DNA of 64,000 bases from contig NZ_JH976535.1 in assembly GCF_000183545.2 (NCBI RefSeq), forward strand, positions 138,840-202,839, given 5' to 3'. Position 1 is the first letter of the stretch, and every line of letters begins with the position of its first letter. Made by a program: the position numbers and the translations under genes. The notes under the pieces are model-generated. The model saw nothing but the letters and a program-made list of their open reading frames with translations. It was not told the DNA's origin and searched no databases. This DNA comes from Thermaerobacter subterraneus DSM 13965. Its GTDB lineage: Bacteria > Bacillota > Sulfobacillia > Thermaerobacterales > Thermaerobacteraceae. This document shows positions 1-10,294 of the stretch, one piece after another.

Positions 1-2708
<2,708 letters not shown>

Positions 2709-2743
2709 TGGTGCCGGCCGGAGGCCGCGGCCCGCGACGCCCG

Positions 2744-2773
2744 TTGACACCCGCCCGGGCCCGGTGCTAGAAT
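2744..2773 (+). promoter_or_regulatory. Sigma-A-like promoter of tRNA-Asp
   Basis: TTGACA (2744-2749) and TAGAAT (2768-2773) are separated by 18 bp, with a TG two bases ahead of the -10 (extended -10). It lies just after purA and about 90 bp before the tRNA. The predicted start is near 2780. Confidence 0.8.
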
Positions 2774-2860
2774 GACCATCGCGCCCGGCGCCGCCGGGGC
2801 CGTTCCTGCCAGGGTTGCCGAACACCGGCGGGAGCTTTTGCGGTGGCGGGTGCTGCGGTT

Positions 2861-2936
2861 GGAGGCGTGGTGTAGTGGTTAACACACCGGCCTGTCACGC
2901 CGGAGATCGCGGGTTCGATCCCCGTCGCCTCCGCCA
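2861..2936 (+). tRNA. tRNA-Asp (anticodon GTC)
   Basis: A complete cloverleaf can be drawn. The acceptor GGAGGCG pairs with CGCCTCC, the anticodon stem is CCGGC/GCCGG (2887-2891 with 2899-2903), and the loop CTGTCAC places GTC at 2894-2896. The T arm contains GGTTCGATC. The 3' CCA is encoded (2934-2936). It is a single-gene unit between its own promoter and a terminator. Confidence 0.97.
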
Positions 2937-3020
2937 GGCCATCTGACCGGTACCAGCTTGGACGGCGAGGCCGGTAACCGCCGGCCGGACCGGAGCCAGG
3001 CAGCCGGTGACGACCCGGAA

Positions 3021-3065
3021 CCGGGGCGCCCGGTCCCTTTGGGGACCCGGGCGCCCCGGCCTTTT
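3021..3065 (+). terminator. Intrinsic terminator after tRNA-Asp
   Basis: A near-perfect GC hairpin has arms 3021-3037 and 3041-3059 around a TTT loop, with one bulged base, and is followed by CCTTTTC. It marks the end of the tRNA-Asp transcript. It also shows that the open frame running through it from 3007 is not coding at its 5' end. Confidence 0.85.
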
Positions 3066-3252
3066 CGTGCCGCTTCTTGCCGCTTGGCGCTGCCGCCCGG
3101 GTGATTCCAGGGCGTCATGGGCCGACCCGCGAGCTTGGCGGAACGCGGCAGGAACGGCCGCCGCCGCTGGCGAAGGCCGGTTGACGAGGCAAGCCCGGCA
3201 GGACCGGGCCGGCCGGCGCATGGCGCGGGCAGCGAATGGCGGCGGTGATGGC

Positions 3253-4725
3253 ATGGGCCGAGGGGTCAAGCATCCAGGGCGGGGCGGCACCATCGATACC
3301 CGGGGACCAGGGGCGCGGCTCCCAAGACGTCGCCTGCGGGTCCTGGCGCGCTGGTTCCTGGTGGCTGCCGTCGCTGGCGCGGCGGTAGTGGCGGGGCCGC
3401 TGGCGACGGGGCCCGCAGCCGCCGAGGACGGCCTGCCGCCGGTAGTAGCAGGACCCGCCGTAGGGGGCGTGGTACCGGTGGACAAGGCCGTGCCCGTGGA
3501 GGTCAGCCGCCTGGTCTTGTCGGTGAACGTGGAGGCCGAGGAGGCCACCCTCTCCCTGCTGCCCGCCCGGGTGACGGCCACGGTGGAGGCACGGTACACC
3601 CTGCGCCTGGCCGGCGAGGCGGACCGCCCGCGCGCGGTGTCGCTGCGGTTTCTGGCGCCGCCGGAGGTCGACGCCCGATGGGACGGGCGGCCGGCCGAGC
3701 TGTATCCCGGTGTCTACCCCGGCGAGCAGCCCGGACAGCCGGCGGGCACCGGGACGGAACCCGGACCCGGCACCAGGGCGCCTTGGCCGCCCGCTGGCGC
3801 CGGGCTGTGGCTGGACCCGCTGGCGGGCGGGTTCTACCCCGTCCCGTCGCCACCGGCCGCCCTGGTTGCCAGCCAGGCCCTGGGGACCGACGTCACCCTT
3901 CGCCCGGGACAGAGCCACGAACTTCTCCTGCGCTTTCCCCGCGTGGCCCTGGGATGGGAGACCAGCAGGTACCTGTCGCCCGTCTACCAGCTGGAGGTCC
4001 CACTGTCCCCGGAGGCATGGGCCGCTTTCGGCCCCGTCGACGTGCACGTGGCGGTGCCGCCGGGTTACGTGGCGGGCGTGGCTGCATCCGGCCCTGACCA
4101 GGGAGGGCCGCAACCTGCTTCTACCGGCCAGGGGCTCCAGGATGATGCCGGCCGCGCCGGATCCCGGCCGGGGGCTTACGGCTATCACCGCTGGGAGACG
4201 GCGCCGCCCCGGGTGGTTGTCGCCACGACGGCCACCACCGGCATGTGGGGCCGGGTGGTGACCCGCCGCCGGGACGTGCTCTGGCTCCTGGTGGTCACCT
4301 GGACGGTCTTCGCGCTGGCGCGCGCGGGCCTGTGGCGGATCGGGCGGCGGCCCGACGGCTGGGCCTGGGCGGCCCTGCCCGCGTTGCTGGTTCTTCCCCT
4401 GGCGGCCGGATGGGTGTCCTGGCACAGCCTGCGGGTGCCCCTGTGGGGATACCCGTTCTCCCTCCTGCAATACGCCCTCTGGGTGGGCGGCGGCCTCTAC
4501 GTGGCGGGCCGGCTGTTGGGCGACCTGGGCGGATTTCTCTGGCTGCGCTGGCTGTACCGGCGCTCGCGGAGGCGGGCCCGGGAATTCCCGGCTGGGGAAG
4601 GCCCCGCAGGGCCGGCGGGTACGGCAGGGCTTCAGGAGCCATCCGAGCCGTCCCCTGAAGGCGCGCGCCCCGTTCCCCGCGGCAGCGGGCCGGGCGGCTT
4701 GACGGCTCCCGCCGGCGGGTCCTAG
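3253..4725 (+). CDS. Membrane-anchored protein of unknown function
   Basis: I do not recognise a family. From the ATG at 3253 the product has about 490 residues. A basic stretch and hydrophobic segment (RVLARWFLVAAVAGAAVVAG) resemble a signal peptide or anchor. A mainly beta-like exported region follows, with an alanine/proline-rich insert. Near the C-terminus come about three membrane segments (around VLWLLVVTWTVFALA, WAALPALLVLPLAAGW and YALWVGGGLYVAG), then a low-complexity tail. The start is uncertain: the frame is open upstream, but that part contains the tRNA-Asp terminator. The ATG at 3220 is an alternative, and neither start has a strong ribosome site. The stop codon TAG forms the first three bases of the -10 box of the next promoter. 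Confidence 0.6.
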   Translation: MGRGVKHPGRGGTIDTRGPGARLPRRRLRVLARWFLVAAVAGAAVVAGPLATGPAAAEDGLPPVVAGPAVGGVVPVDKAVPVEVSRLVLSVNVEAEEATLSLLPARVTATVEARYTLRLAGEADRPRAVSLRFLAPPEVDARWDGRPAELYPGVYPGEQPGQPAGTGTEPGPGTRAPWPPAGAGLWLDPLAGGFYPVPSPPAALVASQALGTDVTLRPGQSHELLLRFPRVALGWETSRYLSPVYQLEVPLSPEAWAAFGPVDVHVAVPPGYVAGVAASGPDQGGPQPASTGQGLQDDAGRAGSRPGAYGYHRWETAPPRVVVATTATTGMWGRVVTRRRDVLWLLVVTWTVFALARAGLWRIGRRPDGWAWAALPALLVLPLAAGWVSWHSLRVPLWGYPFSLLQYALWVGGGLYVAGRLLGDLGGFLWLRWLYRRSRRRAREFPAGEGPAGPAGTAGLQEPSEPSPEGARPVPRGSGPGGLTAPAGGS

Positions 4726-4728
4726 AAT
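4699..4728 (+). promoter_or_regulatory. Promoter of tRNA-Thr(CGT), overlapping a stop codon
   Basis: TTGACG (4699-4704), an 18-bp spacer and TAGAAT (4723-4728). The -10 box uses the TAG stop of the upstream gene (4723-4725), so the promoter lies inside the 3' end of that gene. Confidence 0.75.
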
Positions 4729-4773
4729 GGGTGTGGCTTATCGCCGGAGACCCGGCGCCGTTCCTGCCGACGG

Positions 4774-4849
4774 GCTGGTGTAGCTCAGCAGGCAGAGCAG
4801 CGCACTCGTAATGCGCAGGTCGCCGGTTCGAATCCGGCCACCAGCTCCA
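4774..4849 (+). tRNA. tRNA-Thr (anticodon CGT)
   Basis: The acceptor GCTGGTG pairs with CACCAGC, the anticodon stem is GCGCA/TGCGC (4800-4804, 4812-4816), and the loop CTCGTAA has CGT at 4807-4809, reading ACG. The T stem GCCGG/CCGGC is perfect. CCA is encoded at 4847-4849. It is one of three threonine isoacceptors in this window. Confidence 0.97.
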
Positions 4850-4852
4850 GAG

Positions 4853-4887
4853 CCCGCCGCGGCGCGACCCGCGGCGGGTTTGTTTTT
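4853..4887 (+). terminator. Intrinsic terminator after tRNA-Thr(CGT)
   Basis: A 10-bp stem CCCGCCGCGG/CCGCGGCGGG (4853-4862 with 4869-4878) is followed by TTTGTTTTTG. It is a strong Rho-independent terminator directly behind the tRNA. Confidence 0.92.
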
Positions 4888-4925
4888 GCTTCGCGCAATG
4901 TCGCCGGTTTCACCAAATTGGGCGG

Positions 4926-5522
4926 TTGCTCATGCTCGTGTCCGTTGCGGCCACTGCCCCCGGTACATCGCCATGGATCAGCCGCCAAACAGCCCGCAGG
5001 CCACCGGCGTCGTCCTCCCACGGAGAACTGGTGGCTCTCTTGGAGCGCCTGGCGCCCGGCAGCCGCTTCCTGGTGCAGCAGGGGCTGGACCTGGCCTGCT
5101 GGCACGGGCGCCGTTTCGACTTCCGCTACATGGTTCAGCGCGGGGCCGGTGGCGACTGGCAGTGCACGGCTGCGGTGGCGCGAGTGGCCGCACCGGGCGC
5201 GGTCCTGACCCACATCCGCCATGGCGCCACCCCCATGGATCCGGAGGCGGTGCTGGTCGAGGTATTCAGCCCCTCCCGCGGCGCGGAACTCGCCCGCGAG
5301 CTGGCACAGGCCGCGCTGCTGGTGGCCGCTGCCTTGGATCGCGGCTTTGCCCACCTGGCCGACCTCGGCTTGGACCTGGCGGTGGACCAGGGCGGGCGCC
5401 TCTGGCTGCTGGAATGCAACGGCGGGCCGGACCTGGGCATCTTTGCCCACGACCCGCAGGCCCATGAACGCATCCACCGCGCGCCCGTCGAGTACGCCGC
5501 GTGGCTGGCGGGCTGGCGTTGA
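4926..5522 (+). CDS. YheC/YheD-like ATP-grasp protein, C-terminal fragment
   Basis: The 198 residues match the C-terminal half of YheC/YheD proteins, ATP-grasp enzymes linked to the spore coat in Bacillus. Visible signatures are FLVQQGLDLACWHGRRFDFR followed by YMVQR, WQCTAAVARVAAPGAVLTHI, and DLGLDLAVDQGGRLWLLECN, where the last Glu/Asn pair corresponds to the metal/ATP site. Family members are usually about 350-450 residues, so the N-terminal half is missing. The frame begins only 40 bp after a tRNA terminator, and no ribosome site is visible before the ATG. It is most likely a decayed remnant; a short independent protein is less likely. The exact start is unknown. Confidence 0.55.
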   Translation: MLMLVSVAATAPGTSPWISRQTARRPPASSSHGELVALLERLAPGSRFLVQQGLDLACWHGRRFDFRYMVQRGAGGDWQCTAAVARVAAPGAVLTHIRHGATPMDPEAVLVEVFSPSRGAELARELAQAALLVAAALDRGFAHLADLGLDLAVDQGGRLWLLECNGGPDLGIFAHDPQAHERIHRAPVEYAAWLAGWR

Positions 5523-5706
5523 CCAATCTGGACAAGCACCGGCCGCGCATGAACCGTAATTGGCCCAGGACGGGCCGCCTTCCCCGCGTGTTGACGGCGA
5601 GGACCCTGCCAATGCGAAAAAAGGGCTGTCCACCAGAAGGAAAACCTGGTGGGCATGCGAATCCCCTTTATGGGTTCCGTATCCTCCGGGGAGGGAGAAT
5701 CGGCCC

Positions 5707-7116
5707 GTGGCCAAGCGAATCCTGTCGTTCTTTGGCTCCCACGCGCCGCCGGGGGGGAGGCGCTGGTGGGTTGCCCTTATTCCCGCCGCCATCGTGGTGT
5801 ACTTGTTTGGCACCACGGTCTACGTCCAGTCCCAGTCGACCTATTACCGTGTGGAGTTGCGGGGCGAGACCCTGGGGTATGTCGCCGGCCAGCAGACGGT
5901 GGGTGACGCCGTGGCCCAGGCCGAGCGCGACGCCAGCAACCAGTTCGGCTTTCCGGTGCGCCTCGCCACGCCGCCTTCGGTCGAGCAGATCGTGACCCAC
6001 GACCGGTACCCCACCCTCTCCCAGGATGCCCTGGCGGAGCGCTTGCGGGCAGCGGGCGATTTCCTGACCCGGGCGACCGTGCTGGTGGTCGACGGTCAGG
6101 AAGTGGCGGCGCTGCCTTCAAAAGAAGCGGCCCAGTCCGTACTGGATGAGTTGAAGGCGCGGTATGTCCGGGAACTGGAATCCCGCGCGGGCAAGGGCAA
6201 GCTGGACGTCCGCCGGGTGACCATCCGCCAGAAGGTGGAATTCCAGGAGCGCGACAATGTCCCCGTCGATCAGATCAAGGATGCGGTCCAGGTTCTCGCC
6301 ATGCTGGCGGCCGGCAAGGAAGAGGAGAAGGTGCACGTGGTCCGGGAGGGCGAATCGCCCTGGACCATCGCCTCGGCCAACGGCCTTACGGTCGACCAGC
6401 TGCTGGCGGCGAACCCGGACGTCGACCCGGAACGCCTTCAGCCCGGCCAGGAGCTGCGCCTCAACGTCCCGGAGCAGTGGATCAGCTTCGAGTCGGAAGA
6501 ACTCCTGGTGGTCACCGAGCGCGTGCCCTTCGCCACCCGCCGCGAGTACGATGACGATCTGGACGCGGGCAAGCAGCGGGTGAAGCAGGAGGGCGAATAC
6601 GGCGAGAAGGTCATCACCTACGCCATCAAGCGCCGGGACGGCCGCATCGTGGAACAGGAAAAGGTCCAGGAAGAGGTCACTCGCCAGCCGGTGGACCGCA
6701 TCGTGGTCATCGGCACCAGGCCCGTGGCCGGTGTCAGCACGGGCCGCTTCATCTGGCCGCTGCGCGGCCGCATCACCTCCAATTACGGCCCGCGCTGGGG
6801 CTCCATGCACACCGGCATCGACATCGACGGCGTCACCGGCCAGGCGGTGCGGGCCGCCGACGGCGGCACGGTGGTCAGTGCAGGCTGGGCAGGCGGGTAC
6901 GGCTACGCCGTCCAGATCCGCCACCAGGGTGGGCTGTACACCTATTACGCGCACATGAGCCGCATCGCGGTGCGCGTGGGCGAGGGGGTCGCCCAGGGCG
7001 AGGTCATCGGCTACGTCGGGAGCACCGGCCGCAGCACCGGCTCCCACCTGCACTTCGAGGTGCGCCGCTGCCCAAGCCCCGGCTGCGCCGTCTCGCCATG
7101 GCCCCACCTGCCCTGA
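5707..7116 (+). CDS. Membrane-anchored M23 peptidase with LysM and G5 domains
   Basis: A cell-wall hydrolase of the lysostaphin/M23 zinc family, presumably cutting peptidoglycan cross-bridges outside the membrane. The GTG at 5707 is chosen because GGGGAGGGAG lies 10-18 bp before it; the open frame extends upstream without a better signal. The product has 469 residues: a membrane segment near 20-37, a LysM domain near 208-255 (VREGESPWTIASANGLTVDQ), a G5 domain near 261-336, and the M23 domain from about 350. The zinc ligands are visible in MHTGIDID and HLHFEV. A perfect hairpin follows the gene. It stands alone between two other gene units. Confidence 0.88.
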   Translation: MAKRILSFFGSHAPPGGRRWWVALIPAAIVVYLFGTTVYVQSQSTYYRVELRGETLGYVAGQQTVGDAVAQAERDASNQFGFPVRLATPPSVEQIVTHDRYPTLSQDALAERLRAAGDFLTRATVLVVDGQEVAALPSKEAAQSVLDELKARYVRELESRAGKGKLDVRRVTIRQKVEFQERDNVPVDQIKDAVQVLAMLAAGKEEEKVHVVREGESPWTIASANGLTVDQLLAANPDVDPERLQPGQELRLNVPEQWISFESEELLVVTERVPFATRREYDDDLDAGKQRVKQEGEYGEKVITYAIKRRDGRIVEQEKVQEEVTRQPVDRIVVIGTRPVAGVSTGRFIWPLRGRITSNYGPRWGSMHTGIDIDGVTGQAVRAADGGTVVSAGWAGGYGYAVQIRHQGGLYTYYAHMSRIAVRVGEGVAQGEVIGYVGSTGRSTGSHLHFEVRRCPSPGCAVSPWPHLP

Positions 7117-7166
7117 TGCCGTGGGGCTGCCTGCTCTGATCCCCGGGCGATCCGGAATCCCAGAGG

Positions 7167-7190
7167 GCGGCACCCAGCCCGGGTGCCGCT
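7167..7190 (+). terminator. Hairpin terminator after the M23 peptidase gene
   Basis: Perfect 9-bp stem GCGGCACCC/GGGTGCCGC (7167-7175, 7181-7189) with an AGCCC loop, followed by TCGTTCCTTCC. The T tract is weak. The rest of the 270-bp gap up to 7387 shows nothing else I can support. Confidence 0.65.
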
Positions 7191-7387
7191 CGTTCCTTCC
7201 TGCCTGAGGGCGCCGGCCGGCGCGAGCCTGGACGCGCCGGTGCCGGGACCTGGCGATCACGCAAGCCCATCGTCTCTGCATCCGGCCCCTTGGAACGTGA
7301 CCGGCGCGGCTGTGGCAGTTCTTACGTGGCGCCTTCCACCGGCCCGCTGTACAAAGAAAGGCGGGAGAGACCGGAGGAGGCGCCACC

Positions 7388-8431
7388 ATGGGGATTTTGC
7401 ATCGCTGGATCCACCAGTTCATGCCCAACCGGCGCACGCCCGGGACGGGCCGGCCCGCGGACCTGCCCGCGGATCGGCCCGCTTCCGGCGTGCCGGCCTC
7501 CGCCTGCCTTCTTGCGCCGGCTGCCGGCCCGGCTGCGGGCGGCGCTTCGGATCCTGCGACGGGCGGTGGCGCCCCGGACCCTGTAACCGGGGGCCCGCAC
7601 CGAGCCCACCTCCGGCGCCGGTTGGCAGCCCTGTTGCTGGTCGCCTTGCTGGGATGGGTGCTGGGTATGGCGCCCGGTGGCGCCTCGCCCTCGGTGCGGG
7701 CCGCCCAGGTGGCCTGGACGGCCCGCACCGCCGCCTCCCGGGCTGCCGTCCAGCTGCCGCGGCCGGGCTGGGAGCAGCTGGCCGCAGGTCCCGTGCAGGT
7801 GATCTACCCCGCCGGCCACCAGGAAGGGGCCCTCTGGGTACGGGACTACGCCCTTGCCTCCTTGCCGCGGGTGGCCCAGGTCACCGGCCTGCCGTTGCCC
7901 GACCAGCCGGCGGTGTTCGTGGTGCACGCATCCCCGGCCGACCTGGCGCGTAGTTTCGGATGGGACCCGCAGGACCCGCCCCTGGGGTTCTACGCCGCGG
8001 GCGTGATCCACGTGGCCGACCCCCTGACCTGGGCGGGGGAGCGGGAGACCTTCATGCGCCTGGGACCGGTGCCCCACGAGCTGGCCCACTGGCTGCTGGA
8101 CCGGGCGGCCCTGGGCAATTATCCCGCCTGGTTCACCGAGGGCCTCGCGCAGGCGGTGGACCGGGAGCTGACGGGCTTCACCTTCGGCTGGGCCGGACGG
8201 TGCCCGCCGGTGGCATGGGACGACCTGAACGGCGCCTTTGCCTCCCTGCCCACGGACGACGCCTACGGCGCGGCCCTGTGCCTCTACGACCGGCTGGCCG
8301 CCCAGGCCGGGCCCGGCCATCTGGCCCAGCTGGCCCGGGAGCTGGCCGCGGGGCGCCCCTTTGCCGCGGCGGCCCGCCAGGTCTACGGGGTCGAACCGGC
8401 ACGCTTGCTGCCGGGGGCACCGGGCTCCTGA
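7388..8431 (+). CDS. Membrane-anchored gluzincin-type metallopeptidase (peptidase MA-like)
   Basis: A 347-residue protein with a low-complexity N-terminus, one membrane segment (about residues 76-98, LAALLLVALLGWVLGMA) and an extracellular peptidase domain. HELAHW at about 229-234 is the HExxH zinc motif, and the Glu in FTEGLAQ about 20 residues later fits the third ligand of gluzincins. The substrate is unknown. The ATG is preceded by GGAGGAGG. The htrA gene follows after 17 bp, so both probably form one envelope-quality operon. Confidence 0.75.
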   Translation: MGILHRWIHQFMPNRRTPGTGRPADLPADRPASGVPASACLLAPAAGPAAGGASDPATGGGAPDPVTGGPHRAHLRRRLAALLLVALLGWVLGMAPGGASPSVRAAQVAWTARTAASRAAVQLPRPGWEQLAAGPVQVIYPAGHQEGALWVRDYALASLPRVAQVTGLPLPDQPAVFVVHASPADLARSFGWDPQDPPLGFYAAGVIHVADPLTWAGERETFMRLGPVPHELAHWLLDRAALGNYPAWFTEGLAQAVDRELTGFTFGWAGRCPPVAWDDLNGAFASLPTDDAYGAALCLYDRLAAQAGPGHLAQLARELAAGRPFAAAARQVYGVEPARLLPGAPGS

Positions 8432-8448
8432 CCCGAGGAGGCAGGCCG

Positions 8449-9777
<1,329 letters not shown>

Positions 9778-9799
9778 CAGGGTGTATCATGGGGCCGGG

Positions 9800-10294
9800 G
9801 TGAGCCCATTGCCCGTGCACATCGAACTGCTGGCGGTCGGGGAACTGGACCAGCCGGCCTTGCGGCGGGCGGCGGAAGAGTATGCGCGCCGCCTGGAACG
9901 CTACGCCCGGGTCCACCAGCGGCGGGTGCCCGGCGAGCCCATCCCGGCCCGCCGGACCCAGGGTGAGGTCCAGAGGGTGCTGGAGGCCGAGGGCCGGCGG
10001 CTTTTGGCCGCCCTCGATCCGGGGAGCTACGCGGTGGCCCTGGACCGCCGGGGTCGCATGTTGACCTCCGAGGACGTAGCCGGGTGGCTCAACCAGCGCA
10101 TGGTGGAGGGGGACAGCCGGCTGGTCTTCATCATCGGCGGTCCCCTGGGCCTGCCACCCCAGGTCCTGGAGCGGGCACGGGAACGGTGGTCCCTCTCCCA
10201 CCTGACCTTCCCCCACCAGATGGTGCCGGTGATCCTGCTGGAGCAGCTCTACCGCGCCTTCCGCATCCTCCGGGGCGAGCCGTACCACTACTGA
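9800..10294 (+). CDS. rlmH: 23S rRNA pseudouridine-1915 N3-methyltransferase RlmH
   Basis: A SPOUT-class methyltransferase that modifies helix 69 of 23S rRNA. IIGGPLGLPPQV and the C-terminus FRILRGEPYHY are characteristic, the latter ending in the family's catalytic tail. The start is uncertain: GTG 9800 gives 164 residues and GTG 9815 gives 159, the usual family length. The stop overlaps the convergent PBP gene by 7 bp (10288-10294), so the two genes share their 3' ends. Confidence 0.93.
   Translation: MSPLPVHIELLAVGELDQPALRRAAEEYARRLERYARVHQRRVPGEPIPARRTQGEVQRVLEAEGRRLLAALDPGSYAVALDRRGRMLTSEDVAGWLNQRMVEGDSRLVFIIGGPLGLPPQVLERARERWSLSHLTFPHQMVPVILLEQLYRAFRILRGEPYHY

Noticed and set aside
3007-3252. 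5' part of a long open frame leading into the membrane protein gene
   Set aside because: It contains the tRNA-Asp terminator and lacks start signals, so the gene was started at 3253.
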